Below are positions 9,909 to 22,309 of a DNA stretch of 64,000 bases, piece after piece. The notes beneath the pieces are model-generated. The model was not told where the DNA came from, made no database searches, and saw nothing but the letters and a program-made list of their open reading frames with translations. Made by a program: the position numbers and the translations under genes. The stretch comes from Mikania micrantha (Eukaryota; Streptophyta; Magnoliopsida; Asterales; Asteraceae). Each line of letters opens with the position of its first letter. Position 1 is the first letter of the stretch. The DNA lies in NCBI GenBank assembly GCA_009363875.1, contig CM018689.1:55863741-55927740 (forward strand). The letters are read 5' to 3'.

Positions 9909-12196
9909 CAGGGCCGTCTCAAGGTTTTTCGGGGCCCTAGGCGAAATTTCAATCCGGGGCCCTTCTATCATACCTAATAGTTATGTTTAAAACCCTCCTC
10001 CTTTATCCGGGCTTGGGACCGGCAACAATAAACTAAAAGTATATAGATGGCGGAGTTAAAAAATTTTTTATTCATATATTTGTTAAATGTATAAATGATT
10101 TAATTTAAATTAAATTTATTTTTCTAGCTTTTTTAGATGCAAATTCTTTGATAAAGTATTCATAATCAATTTCTTTTAAAAAATCTTTTTCAATTGACAA
10201 AATAGCTAAACCATTTAATCTTTCTTGTGACATTGTAGATCTTAAATAATTTTTTAGTAACTTTAATTTGGAAAAACTTCTTTCAGCAGAAGCAACCGTT
10301 ACAGGAATAGTTAACATAATCCTATAAGCAATATATGCATTTGGAAATGAATTAAACTTTTTAATATAATTAAGGACATTGATAAGAGTGTCACTTTCTA
10401 TGTTTATAATATGTCTTAAAATTTTTAGTTCTTGAAATAAATCAATGCCATCTATATCTAAACTAGTATCATATTTTAAAGAGATTTCTAGATTAATACA
10501 ATGTTCTCTTAAATTATCATCATCATAAGATTTTAGTTTTTTAATGCTAAATAGAAATCCAAACATACTTTCAAACTCTTTAAATTGATCAAATCTACTT
10601 TTTATTGAAGAAATAGCTTGATCTACAATATACAAAAAATAATCAATTTTAAATAATTCAACCGGAGTTTTGATAGTATCATTTTCTACATTTTCATCAA
10701 ATCGTTTATTTCTACGAATAACACGTTTTTCATTAAATTTAGGTTCTATATTCAACTCTTTAGCTATTTTTTCAGCTTCAATTATAGCATTGTCAAATCC
10801 ATTATTTCTATATTCTTTAAAAAAATACATAAGATCATCTAGTTGTCTAATAGCATCATCTATACACATGTCTTTTGATTGTAAGTTTTTACTTACTATA
10901 TTAATAGCACACAAAACATCATACCAAATTACCATTCCTAATAAAAATTCGAAGTTTTCAAATTCATATGTGGCTAAACATTTTGCTTCACTTTTAATTT
11001 TCAAATCCACACTATCATCATATATTTCCCATAAAGCATTTCTTAATTGGGGTGCTTGATATCTAATTGCCTTAACACTTTCCTCCCGACTTTCCCAACG
11101 TGTTTGTGATAATGATTTAAGTGTAAATTTTGTTACATGGTTTTTCAATATTTTCCATCTTTTAGGTGATGAAGAAAACAATGAGTATATACGTTGTACC
11201 AAACCAAAAAAATCACTAGCTTTGGTACACGAGCTAGCCATATCACAAAGCACTAAATTTAAACTATGACAACCACATGGAGTATAAAATGCCCTAGGAT
11301 TAATATCTAAAAATCGTTTTTGCACACCTTGATGTTTTCCTTTCATGTTTGATCGAATGGAAGCAAGCAATTGGATATATGAAGTACAGACCAAAATTAA
11401 TCAAATATCTAGTAAAACCTAAATGAAGCAAGCAGATCACTTAAACACTACAAAATAAATTAGGAACAAATATGAGCAAGTCAGCAAGATGTAGTCAAGT
11501 ATAAATTTCAGAAATCAGAACCTCATGTCCTTAGCAAATTGCAAACAATTGGTTCGTGAATCGTGTCTTTCGTGAAGAATGAATTTTGAGACATGAGAAG
11601 AACAAATTTCAGCAGTTAATCGGACGGTTCGAACTTCGGTTAATCGGACGTCGACGGACGAGTCGCGGTCTCGGATGGGGCTTGAACTTCGGATAATTCT
11701 CTGTCTCAGATGGATTGTGAATCGTGAAGATTGGGTCTCGATTGATTCGTGAAGATTCAAGATTGAGAGACGGCAGATTGCTTTGATGGGTGTTACCGTG
11801 TTAATGGCTTCCATGATACTTGACTTTGATTTCGACGATTGAACAACGGTTACAACGGCGAATTCGAAGGGACGCGACGATTCGATTCCAACAACTGAAC
11901 AATGGTAAAGATTCGCTCCAATCGGTAGATGGAATTGGCTGAGAATGAGCCGGTGCAAGATCCCCAAATCCCCAGACGGAAAAGTAGAAAACCCCAATAC
12001 GGCAATTCCCTTTTCATCGCCCCTTTTCTTTTTCATAAGCCCAATGCTCGTTTTCTTGTCCAGAAGCCCAATAGGATCTCTAAAGAGACCAAACCCAACA
12101 TACATATAAGCCTAATTAGCATTTTTTTGGGGGCCCTATAAATTTTGGGGGCCCTAGGCGGAGGCCTAGGCACACAAGCCCATTGGGCCGGCCCTG
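9909..12196 (-). mobile_element. hAT element, 2288 bp, with truncated transposase and perfect 8-bp TSD
   Basis: Terminal repeats CAGGGCCGTCTCAAGG (left) and CAGGGCCGGCCCAATGGG (reverse complement of the right), with GGGGCCCTAGGCG blocks just inside each end. Flanked by a perfect 8-bp duplication CTGATTAG at 9901-9908 and 12197-12204. It carries a 3' portion of a transposase gene on the minus strand. The 11515-12105 part has a long open frame with no recognisable domain and is probably leader or filler. Confidence 0.9.
10105..11394 (-). pseudogene. hAT transposase, C-terminal part (ZMYM1/TTF-type)
   Basis: About 429 codons open. The protein resembles plant zinc-finger MYM-type-1-like hAT transposases. 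The segment near residues 30-55 (AFYTPCGCHSLNLVLCDMA) is a typical core block. A TRWESR block follows at about 97. The C-terminal hAT dimerisation region is clear at about 360-405 (PVTVASAERSFSKLKLLKNYLRS in part). The N-terminal TTF zinc finger and much of the DUF4371 region with the first catalytic acidic residues are missing, so it should not be autonomous. The first Met is not a proven start. No internal stops, so it may be fairly young or still expressed. Confidence 0.85.
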
Positions 12197-12204
12197 CTGA
12201 TTAG

Positions 12205-12301
12205 ATGTCGTGTTCGTGTTTAAAAACACTGGTTATACAGTTCAAATAACTCAAACTTTAGATTTCTTGCTCATATAAAACTTATTTATTATAATGATGT
12301 T

Positions 12302-12334
<33 letters not shown>

Positions 12335-13637
12335 CAACAACAACAACAACGTTAACGTGATGTTTTACACTTATAATTTTTTATCTTTGAAGCAACGTAT
12401 TAGACTTCCTTTTTTTATTGTATCAATCCATTACCTAATTTCACTTTTTAATTAGACTTGAGTTTTTATTTTCGAACCAACTTATTAGACTTCCTTTTTT
12501 ATTGTATCAAATCCATTATCTCGTTTCTTCTTTTTTTTTATCACAGTTTTTTTCATTTTTTTTCCCAATAAATCGATTATCCTTTTTTATATTTTTCCTT
12601 CGATCAACACTTTATAGGGTTTTTTTTTTTTCTTTTTGGTAACCCATTATAATTTTTTTCCTTTTTTATTTTAAATCAACCCATAAAAAATAAAAAATAG
12701 CTACTCAAGCATTAAAACTTGCACCACTACTGGTTAAAAAAAAAAGTAAAAAAATTACTGGTACAAAAAATGGTTCTTCTGCAGTTAATTGGGTTTTTTT
12801 ATGGCAATTAAGGACACATTGTAAAAGATGTATTATAAATGGGGATTGTAAAGAACCAAAAAGACCATATTTATATCCACATGATTTAAGAGGTATAAAA
12901 GTAAGTTTATATTAAAATAGAAGAAGTAATATTTCATCTGACTAAAAATGCTTTTTAGTTATCAAGTTATAATATTTCTTACTTGAACATGCCTCTTGTA
13001 AAAGGTGTAATGTTTTTTAAAACGATTGGTTAACCTCATTAGAAATCCACTTAAATTTCATTAAATCAATTCATTTATTGCAGTTTTTAAACCGCACTAA
13101 ATGATATTCTAAAATACAGTTTTTCTAAACCGCCATTTAAAAAATAAAAATTACAAAATTCAGCCGCCGGATTATATTATTATGTTTCTTAACATGCATA
13201 TTAATTAATAACATATATGTATACAGTAATAATAATAATAATATAATACTAATAATATTAAAATATATTATTATTATTATAATATAATATAGTAATAATA
13301 TTATTATTATAATAAAACAATAATATAATAATAATATTATTATTATAATAAAACAATAATATAATAATATTATTATTATAATAATAAAATAATAATATAA
13401 TATAATATAATAAAAATAATAATAATAATAAATATTTTATAATATATTATTATTATAATAAAATAATGATATAATATTATAATAATAAATATTTTATAAT
13501 ATTAGTATAATAATTATTATTTTAATAATATTATATAATCTTATTTTTTAATTTTTTATGTGTTTTGAGACGTATAGATGACTTTATGTTATATGAATTT
13601 TAATTTTTAAGATTATGTTTTTAATTCATTTAAATAT
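12205..13637. other. Gene-free AT-rich stretch with poly(A) and ATT/TAA microsatellites
   Basis: A poly(A) run then (CAA)n at about 12308-12350, two similar TTAGACTTCCTTTTTTTATTG blocks near 12409 and 12488, and a long ATT/TAA low-complexity tract at 13215-13550. A segment near 12870-12960 (TATTTATATCCACATGATTTAA) recurs at about 9670. No gene is visible. Confidence 0.6.
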
Positions 13638-13672
13638 GGGGTTACCGTCGCAACGCGCGGAGTAACCCCTAG
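13638..13672 (+). mobile_element. Helitron 3' end with strong hairpin
   Basis: GGGGTTAC and GTAACCCC flank the core CGTCGCAACGCGCGGA to form a long hairpin, followed directly by CTAG and host T. This fits a Helitron 3' terminus on the plus strand. The 5' end was not found, but it lies to the left in the AT-rich stretch. Confidence 0.6.
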
Positions 13673-13772
13673 TTATACTACAAACAATTATACCAAATGC
13701 AAAACGTGACTTGTCAACAATTTACCAATAACTAAACCTCACAGAATAGACGGATTGGATCCGGGTGACATG

Positions 13773-14301
13773 TAGGGCTAGCAATTTCAGACACAAACAC
13801 GTTAACACGACACGACTTTAACATGTTTCGTGTTTACCCTTAACATGTTTCGTGTTTAAAACAGGTCGACACGTTAAGACCTGTTTATTTTTCGTGTCTA
13901 AACATGTTAAACCCGCTAAAACCCGCTAAGACCTGTTAAGATCCGTTAAGACCTGTTAAGATCCGTTAAGACATGTTAAGACCGGTTTAAAATTTAAAAC
14001 ATATAATATAATAAAATACGTGGGTAACCGATTAGCTTCAAAAAATTTCTAATTGTCTAACCTTAGTTATTTAACAGGTTCTTTAACGAGTTTTAACAGG
14101 TTCTTTAACAGGTCATTTATAGTGTTATCTGTTAACAGGTTCCTTAACGGGGCATTTCGTGTTTTTAACGTGTCGTGTTCGTGTTTGAAAAAACAGACAC
14201 GATAAAAATCCGTGTCGTGTTCGTGTTTGACAGGTTCCTGTTTCGTGTCTTAACGTTTTGTGTCTTAACGGGTCGTGTCTGACCCATTATGACGGCCCTA
14301 A
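13773..14301. mobile_element. Non-autonomous hAT, about 529 bp, with 8-bp TSD
   Basis: Left end TAGGGCTAGCAATTTC. The right end, reverse complemented, reads TAGGGCCGTCATAATGG. Flanked by GTGACATG at 13765-13772 and 14302-14309, with one extra A at the right junction. Subterminal sequence is dense in AAGACCTGTT, ATCCGTTAAG and TTTAACAGGTTC repeats plus CGTGTCGTGTTCGTG. Non-coding. Confidence 0.75.
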
Positions 14302-14309
14302 GTGACATG

Positions 14310-15180
14310 ATAAGTTTTAAGCCAAATTAGTTTGGATGTAAATGAATTATTTTTAAAAAACTTCAAGTTATCTCAAGTAAAAATGGAACATAACTAAACA
14401 AATAGTTTATTTAAATGATTTTTCGTCATTCATATTATTAACAATTATTATTTTTAATTTGAATCTATTATACTTACATAATTTTTAAATTACTTATCTT
14501 GATTTGTATTTTGTTAAGGAGTAATACATCTCAATCTGTTTTGTGTTATGGTGATACTTATTTCAACCCAAAATTTAACACTTATTCACCCAAATCAACC
14601 ATTTTCCCTTGTTTTGGTTCAAGATTGTCAGGTCTACCAATAACATACCCATTAACCAAAATGAAACCTATTTAAAAATATCAATGATGTAGTTATAGAA
14701 GCAATCAAATGGCTAAAAAATATTAGATCGTCAAAGACTTGATATAAATCAAAGATTCCAACAACAATGTTCTTTATATTCAATAATCAAACTTAAAGAT
14801 TATGATAAACTAAACACTAATAAACTTAAAAGCTTCATAACAATCTTCCTCATCGCCTTCAACAAAACTTGACCCGCATATTTTCTATGTAAATTTCATT
14901 AGAGTATTTCAAACAAAATCAAAATAAATTAGCTCACAAGGACCAGATGAAAAGGCCTACCAGTCAGGTATGACTCTGCGAGATGATCGTATTAGAACAC
15001 TATATTTTGTATTTTTATATTATTAAAAAAAATATGTGTGATTAAAGCAATGTGTATGTAATGTAATTGATTTAACATAGATATGATATATAGACCATAG
15101 GTTGCGTAGTGTATGAATATTAACATCTTAAACTAGTTAAACTTTACCCACAATAATATCTGAAACTAGATAGTCAACGC
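14310..15180. other. Gene-free stretch
   Basis: AT-rich. No coding sequence, inverted ends or RNA gene seen. Confidence 0.5.
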
Positions 15181-15498
15181 TAGTGTTTTTAGAACCGGAC
15201 CGGAAACCGGGAACCAGGGGGTCGATCGGCTGAAAAACAACTTGTGAACTGACTCAAGGGAACCGACCGGATTTAAAGTTTTTTTAAACTAAAATCTAAA
15301 TAATTAAACATTAAAATCAAACCTTATATTTTTTTAACATGATTATATTTGTTTGAACAATAATTATTTTTGTTTAAATGTGTTTATAATTATATATTTT
15401 TTATATATTTTTATTATGTTATCATGTTCTTAATTCCAGTCCGATCAGTAACCAGTAAAGCGTCCAGTTCGACGTCTGGTTCGATTATGAAAACATTC
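15181..15498. mobile_element. Candidate old hAT-like element with ACCGG motifs
   Basis: Left end TAGTGTTTTTAGAACCGGAC and right end (reverse complement GAATGTTTTCATAATCGAAC) are imperfect inverted repeats. GGAACCGACCGG-type motifs lie inside each end and the centre is AT-rich. The flanks GTCAACGC and GTCACCAT share only part of an 8-bp duplication, so the call is weak. Confidence 0.35.
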
Positions 15499-16747
15499 GT
15501 CACCATAGATACTAGAAAGGGGGAAAGTCAAATCAAATACTAAATGCAAACCGATGATGCTAAATTATCACACCAAATATCAATCACAATTTTGTGAATT
15601 TAGGGTTCTTGCGAACTGTAATTGCAAATTAACGAAAGAAATTGACAAGGAAACAAATCTACTTCAAATAATTGAAGTCAGTTAGTCAAATTATCAAGCG
15701 AATCAGTTTGATTTTTTTACGGTCCCTTTCACGATACACAAATGGGTTTCAAATCCCACACACAATTTCCCAAATATCATATAGCAATTCAAGTTCAAAT
15801 CATCACAAAATTGATCTATTCTGATGAATCTAATTTACAATTGTTGTTTATGTCTTCAAAACCAATGAGAATGAATAGCGATTGTGATGCACCATTGATG
15901 AGTTCTGCTGTAATTTGCCCACGTTACCCATGACCCAGTTATCCGCCATTCCCTTTATCCACCGCATCTCCTTCCTTAAATCCTCCCTCCGCCGCATCAC
16001 CACCATATCTCTGTCAACACTACTTGTAACATGTGAGAAAACGATAGTCAGTCAAGATCGGTCGAAGTCGGACCTGATTAGCCTAGTCAACACTAATTGG
16101 TACTAACCGGTCAATCTTAAAAAAAAAATCAATTAAAGCTTATTTTTTGGTGTTTTAAAATTTAAACTCTTTAACCCACATATTCCAACAAATTTTCAAA
16201 TTCCGCCAGGTGGCATTTCAAATTACAGCGAATATTCCAATGACCTTTCAGATTCCTGCGAAAATATACGAGGCTTTTGAAATTTCGTTAAATAATTTTA
16301 AAAAAATACATATAAAAATTCTTATATGGTAATTACAATTAATCACGATTAATCCCTAATCATTATATTGTGTAGCAGATGCCAAATGTAGAATATGAAA
16401 TAATGATGGCTAAGACAATCAGGATTTGGGTTGGACCCAACTCCCAAAATTATATATGTCGACACATTTCTAATAGAATGTATACTGAATTGTATTTTCA
16501 GATATTTTGAAGTTTTTTTAATCATAGCGTATTCGTGTTTATAGTCATTTAATTCGATTTTTAATACATTCACTTGTACATGTCTTTTTTACTTATATCT
16601 AATGGTCTTACTAATTAGAAATGTGTTTAAACTATCGACTTTCAACCAGAAACAAATCTTTCTTGTATTGTAATATTCACATGTTCATCTACAAACATGG
16701 TTTTTATGCATGCAAATTGTAAATAACTATTAAAATAGACAAATAGT
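15499..16747. other. Gene-free stretch
   Basis: Short open frames at 15742-15933, 15915-16106 and 16349-16573 lack recognisable domains, introns or a promoter. No repeats with defined ends were seen. Confidence 0.5.
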
Positions 16748-16892
16748 ATTAGCGGCGAGAAGTTACTGTTAAAATTCACCGCTACTCATCCAAAAAAAGT
16801 CGCAAAACAGTCACCGCATGGTTGTAGCCTGACAGTCCACGTGAGTGCCTCCACTAATTGTTTTGTCGCCTACTCGCCTCTAATAGTTTAAT
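16748..16892. mobile_element. Candidate small MITE
   Basis: Ends TATTAGCGGCGAGAAG and (reverse complement) CTATTAGAGGCGAGTAG are inverted copies about 110 bp apart. No convincing TSD. Confidence 0.35.
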
Positions 16893-17593
16893 CCGCTATT
16901 GGTTGTTTTTTTTGTATTGGATGTTGGATGTTTTAGTGTAATTAGATTAATTTCAATTAGGGTCTCCATGGCGGGGGCTCGGGGGCAACGCTTCCGGATA
17001 GCGGGGTCCAAGGGTATATTTGGGAATAAGGAAAGTTGAAAACTGCTCGAAGGCAATTTCAAATCTCGTGTATATCCAAGAAATAATGATCGATCAAAGT
17101 TCAATAGTTCATTCATGAAATTCCACAATTCATACTAGTTCTCGATTTTCGAATTGAATTTTATCTGATCACACATTTGAGTGAACCGCAAATATTTTGA
17201 TTTGAAAAGGTGATCGACGACTTTCAATTCATCCGGTGATTTAATCTTGTTAGTATTTTGAAATAATCTCTGCAGTGGGGAGATACGAAACGATCATTAC
17301 TAGATACAGAGTTTGCACTTCATGACTTAAAACTTAAAAGACTTAAAATGTATTTTCATTTGCTTTGAAAAGCCATTATTTTTTAATCTAGTTACATTGA
17401 ATCGCCATAAATTTATATGAAAATTAAACAAGGTTTTTAAGAATACAAGTAAAATAGTGATGACGTGATAACGTTAGTGAAATATACGATTACTGGATAG
17501 GTATAAAATCAGTATTAAGTATTAAGTGGGCTTAGTAAGGCGATAAATAATCGATCTTTTCACATGAGTTGAGTATATATTTTAAAATATTAG
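16893..17593. other. Gene-free stretch
   Basis: A minus-strand open frame (16880-17128) gives no domain I can name. No repeats with defined ends. Confidence 0.45.
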
Positions 17594-17601
17594 TCTATAT
17601 C

Positions 17602-18611
17602 CAGGACGAAGCTTGAAATTTTTCGATAGGGGCCAAAAGCCACGGACCAATATATGTTTTCCTATTGCTATATTTCTTATATTGGGTCAGCCATTCAGGT
17701 CGGGTAAAACAATTAAATACTTTAAAGATATAATTTAAAAAACACAAACAAAAGAGAAAATGTTTTTAACAAACAAAAAGATAAAATGTTTAAGATAAAA
17801 CAGTAAATACCCGGAAGATAAACTACAACTCAGCTCGCCGACCCTTAAGCTCTTTAAATTCATCAATGATAGAGTGTGAATCAAACTTCTCAGCAATTTC
17901 TTTTTCAATATAAATCAACAAGGAATCCGCAAGATACTCATCCGACATTTTATTGCGAAGACGATTCTTGATAATTTTCATTGCTGAAAATCCCCTCTCA
18001 GTTGTTGCGGTAGATACTGGAAGCGTCAGGATTAACCGAAGCACTCTATCAATCAAATAATACGGCTCACATTTTTTCGTTTCCGTCAGAGTTTTGCATA
18101 GATCAAAAATGGTTGATACACCACTTAGCTTTTCATTCTTCGCCATTTCAACATTAAAAATCTCCTGGAAGTGTAAGGATTAACCGAAGCACTCTCATAT
18201 CCTTGCATAGATCAAAATCGGTATGTGCAGCTGTGCGTGATTTTTTTTTTCCAGATTTCTAATCGACCAGCCCTATTCTTATGTTTATTCACCTTTTTTT
18301 TAAGTTAAATTTTACATATTGCCCCTTCAAGCTTTAACCTTTTTATAACTTAAGCTTTATACTTATATTTAACTAAAAGATGAGTTTAAACAATAAACCG
18401 TTAAACACTTAAACGTATTATTAATATTCTAGTTTAACTTTAGTATTTTTTTAGAAACCAAGGGGGCCCAAGGATTTTTGAGAAGAAAACCAAAAGGGTC
18501 GGGCTCTATTAATATAAAATTTTCCGACCAAATCTTACTACATACCTGGTTCTGAGCCCAAAAACAGCAGGGGCCGGGGCCACCCCTGGCCCATGTTATC
18601 CTTCGTCCCTG
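17602..18611 (-). mobile_element. hAT element, 1010 bp, with transposase remnant and perfect 8-bp TSD
   Basis: Ends CAGGACGAAGC (left) and CAGGGACGAAGGA (reverse complement of the right; the left end has lost one G). Perfect 8-bp duplication TCTATATC at 17594-17601 and 18612-18619. Sequence just inside the ends (GGGGCCAAAAGCC left, GGGGCCGGGGCCACCCC right) is typical of the ZMYM1-type hAT family. It carries only the 3' tail of the transposase gene, so it depends on another source of transposase. Confidence 0.88.
17823..18146 (-). pseudogene. hAT transposase C-terminal dimerisation fragment
   Basis: A 107-codon remnant. Residues about 40-75 (LTLPVSTATTERGFSAMKII and on through KNRLRNKMSDEYLADSLLIY) are the hAT C-terminal dimerisation motif. 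It aligns with the end of the 10105-11394 transposase but is clearly a different subfamily. Catalytic regions are absent. The apparent Met is just where the surviving frame begins. Confidence 0.85.
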
Positions 18612-18619
18612 TCTATATC

Positions 18620-19202
18620 TATATTTAGTAATTTAAAATATACAACAGTAAAAAGGTTTTTAACCGGTTTATGTTTGATTTTTTTCGGTTTTTATCTTTT
18701 TAAGACCCAATTTGTTTCGGTTTTTTCGGTTTTTCTGCTTAATCCTAAAATTATGTTTATAAGAAATAAACCAAGATATTGTATTTGTACTAATATTATT
18801 TGAAGTACTACACTACTTAACATTTTGTATTATATATAAAAATATTTAAATTTAGTAAAAATCATTTATGTTTTTGGTATCAAAAGCCTAAAAATAATAA
18901 AAATACGATTTTTATATGACTTTTGATATCAAGAACCGACAAAATAAAATAGAGTTTATAAATTATTGAAATGTTTGAAAGTTGATATATGTATACATAC
19001 ATACATACAATCACATACATTCGGTTTTTTTGGTTTTGATTTTAGATAAAACCAAACTCAAACCCAAACTTTCGGGTTTTTTAAAGTTACACCAAACCCG
19101 TCGATTTATATTTTGGTTTGGTTATTTTGGTTATTGGGTTTTAAGTCGGTTTTTCGGTTTCATGCGCACCACTACTACGAGTATACAACCACTAAATGTT
19201 GT
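18620..19202. other. Gene-free stretch with CGGTTTT-rich hAT-like debris
   Basis: Many CGGTTTT/AACCGG and AACCAAAC motifs near 18650-18730 and 19020-19170. A possible hAT end is TAGTGGTGCGCATGAAACCG, read on minus from about 19184. No partner end or TSD, so only fragments are claimed. The frame at 18982-19209 is repeat sequence. Confidence 0.35.
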
Positions 19203-19210
19203 TATATAAC

Positions 19211-19392
19211 CAGAGCCGGTTCCATTTTATTAATAAACAAGGCAATGACCTAGGGCCTCTTATTTTATAAGGCTCCATATGGTACGGTTTTGTGGTCGGT
19301 TTTTCCTCAAACATTTAGTTCGATTAGTTTCAAAAGTTTGATACCGGATTTTAATGTCGCTTAGGGCCTTCAAATTGGTTAAACCGGACATT
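19211..19392. mobile_element. Candidate degenerate hAT MITE, 182 bp
   Basis: Flanked by TATATAAC on both sides (19203-19210, 19393-19400). The left end CAGAGCCGGTT and the right end (reverse complement AATGTCCGGTT) are partly inverted copies. The TSD is AT-rich and could be chance. Confidence 0.4.
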
Positions 19393-19400
19393 TATATAAC

Positions 19401-21024
19401 TAACTGCTCTAAGAAGATTAAACAAGTAGGACCGTTGAAAACCGTAACCTACATCTAATTTTAAATCCAAAAAAGTTGAGAATAAGTAGAGTTAACTCGG
19501 TTTACTATAAAACCGTAGACTTATTCTCTATCAACATTCACACTTCAAACTTGACTTGACTGGCTTGGGCAATGGGCATACACAAAGCGGCAATTAATGT
19601 AGTGACGGTGGTGCGTACCACTTGTTGAATGTCGGGCATACATTTGATGGAATAAAAAAAGAAAAAAAAAACTAGCTCTTGTTTGCAAATAATTTATTGT
19701 AACTTTTAAAAAATAAATTATTGGATCAAGCTTTTTTATCCTGTTTGATATATTCCGGATAAGGTTTTTAATTCACAATAGCTAAAGTTTTTAACGAGTG
19801 TTTTGGACAATAAATATATGTATTCTACTATTTAATTTGTAACCAAATGAAATGTGTTTAGATCCATCTGTTAGAATAAGGATAAACAATATTGGGAACA
19901 ATTTTTGAATGGGTCAGGCTAAATGTACCCTTCGTTCTGAATTGTCATAACCCTCTCTTCAAAATATTAAATATAAATTTGTTAAAATCAACCCTTCATC
20001 TTTGTAACCCAACCAAAATGCACCAAACGCTATATGCAGCTTAAAATCTACTAAACGTACCATCTTATTACTTGGCATACCCCCTCCACAAAATATAAAA
20101 TACTAATTCATCCAAAATCAGATTTAATCGTATGAGCCTTAGTTACCTCTTTGTTCAAATTCGATTGAATTGAGGCACGATCGTTTTTACAAATATAGGG
20201 CTTTCATTTCTCGAACAAAAACGAGTGTAATAATGTATGAAACACCTACCTTAGCTAACTAATTCATGTTTGTTGCTTGATGAACTGAAGTCGAACCGTC
20301 GAGCTCTTATAGGCCTTTTTCTTGATTTGTTTGAGCTTGTGAATAGCTTTGGTTTACGTAGAGAGTTTCACAGAGGTTAAATGAATGTTTGGGTTCAATT
20401 AATTTTGAGTTTTCGTTCGACTACGGTTAGTTAGGCTTAGATTTCGTATTGATTTGATTTTTAAACGATGAATGATGATAACGATTCCGTGATGTTTGTA
20501 GTTGTTTTAATTTCAAATCTTGAATGCTTTTATCCGTTAACACGAGCTATTAAACGATCGGGTCGAAGGTGGGTATCCATGGATCTATGGTTGATTACGG
20601 GTAGAGTATGGTGGGTAAGAAGATAAAGTTTGGAACATTTGCAAAAACAGTCTTTCACGTTTTTGTTTAAACTTTAAAGGTTTATGAACATTTTTAATTA
20701 ACAGCTAAAAACATGAGGTTTAATTGTATATATTAAAATGCTTAAGGAAGGAGTGCGGCAAGTAAAAAAAAAATACAAAAAATGGTATATTTAGCACAAC
20801 CCTTTTTGAATGCAAATATATAGTTTGTAGTTACTAATTAAAAAGCAAATACCGAAGAAATAGGAACAAGGACTAATTAAAAGCACAACTAAATTAATCC
20901 ATTATTATTTTTTTCAATCCAATCTAATTAACAAAGAAATCAGCAAACAATTTTACAAACCAAACACAAACAAACACTTAGACTAGTGACAAATTATGAA
21001 ACCCAAAACATGTTGTGCGTGCGA
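19401..21024. other. Gene-free stretch downstream of CXE-b
   Basis: AT-rich. No coding sequence, RNA gene or terminal repeats recognised. The last approximately 150 bp is the 3' flank of CXE-b. Confidence 0.5.
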
Positions 21025-22140
21025 TCAAAGACGACTTTGACGAGTGGTGTTCATCTTCATTTGTTTGTTAATGAACTCCTTAATCACAGATAAAACGTGT
21101 ATGGCTTCAGGAAGCTCTGGAAATGTATAAAATGCATGAAACATATATTTGTACTCCTCCATGTAAGCCTCTTTCCCTGAATTCTTCAACCACACGAAGT
21201 AATTCCGCTGCCGGTCCTCGAGAATATCCCGACCGCCAATCACAACTAATGTTGTAGGAAAGTCTAGCACTGTTAGGTCGATCGCGTTTGGACCGCTCAC
21301 ATTGATCACCTCATTGTCCCTGTCCCATTTTTCATCCCCATTGTGTGGCTGGAACACGTTCCAATAGAAGTCTGTCTGGTTAAGATGTAGCCCGAGTCGG
21401 TTCTCTGAAGATATTTCTGATGCTACTCGTTGCTCTCCTCCAAAGTAGGGTTGTAGTGCCACCAGTCCCATCACCTTTATATGTTCAATAAAAATTTCGT
21501 TAAAAACTAAAATAAATTGTGAAAAAATGAATAATTTTGTAAGTATATATAGTTAAGTTGAAGTTACTTTGATGTGCTGAAATTTATAGCCGGCGGCTCT
21601 AACGCAAACTTGATGAGCAAGGTTGGCTCCGGCACTGTCTCCAAACACAAAACAGTTCTTTAAGTCGGCATTCTTCGGCAACTTGTTGCGATTTTGGGAG
21701 TCGTCAAGAAACTTGAGGACGTTAAACCCATCTTCATACTGAGCAGGATATCGGTATTCTGGGATCAAACGATAACTAGCAGAAACAACAATAGCAGGGA
21801 ACCTGCTAGCAAATCTACGACACAGTCCATCGAAAGGCGCGCTGTCAGGTCCGTAATACGCGAAACCGCCCCCATGATAGTAGACCACTAGTGGCAAATT
21901 TTTGGTGGTGGCATCAGGGACATAGACACGGAACCAGCAGGGGTCATTGATGGTGACATCATAGGACTTGACACCATCAACTGGTGTTGAGTTAGCCGGG
22001 ATCTTGGGGTCGGTGAGGTCGCGAAAGCGTCTGTCGATGGTGCAGTCGGCGCGCAAGCCGACGTCTATGAGGGTATTAGCGATGTAAAGGTTGTCACGAA
22101 CACTTTGTGGGAGTGGGTTGGTTTCAGGCTTGGGATCCAT
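21025..22140 (-). CDS. Carboxylesterase CXE-b, CXE18-like, two exons
   Basis: Second intact member of the tandem cluster, predicted 340 aa. Exon 1 is 21568-22140 (191 codons, donor GTAACT). Exon 2 is 21025-21474 after an AAAG acceptor. Both junctions are phase 0 and at the same site as in the other copies. The start Met opens MDPKPETNPLPQSV; an upstream in-frame Met at 22179 is less likely because the other copies lack that extension. HGGG is at 89-92 and Ser169 is in GDSAG; the GGRD aspartate and MFHAF histidine are present. It is the most divergent of the four, with GDSAGAN instead of GDSAGGN, EDRQR instead of EDWQR, and one inserted residue at NDP near 66-68. Substrate unknown; specificity may differ from the CXE-c/CXE-d pair. 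Confidence 0.93.
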
Positions 22141-22294
22141 GTGTTGGTTATTAAAAAGGATAAAGGTTGAAAAGGACAAGATTTTGAATTGAAGCTACAA
22201 TTAAGTAAATATTCTGCTAATCGAGATTTTGCGACTATAAAATGAATTGAAGGTGTATAGTTAATTGGTTGTTGTTTATTTATCAGGTATGCAT

Positions 22295-22306
22295 GTATAT
22301 ATATAG
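22295..22306 (-). promoter_or_regulatory. TATA region of CXE-b
   Basis: A CTATATATATA stretch on the minus strand about 160 bp upstream of the CXE-b ATG. It lies in a TA-rich area, so the exact box is uncertain. Confidence 0.4.
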
Positions 22307-22309
22307 ATG

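Noticed and set aside
11515..12105. 196-codon minus frame inside the hAT element
   Set aside because: No recognisable domain or homology I can name; probably leader or filler of the transposon.
13215..13550. ATT/TAA tract as a possible matrix-attachment site or origin
   Set aside because: Only simple-sequence composition is visible; nothing specific supports a function.
22141..22179. Upstream in-frame Met for CXE-b
   Set aside because: The other three copies start at the aligned M(E/D)xKPETNPLP; the 13-residue extension has no counterpart.
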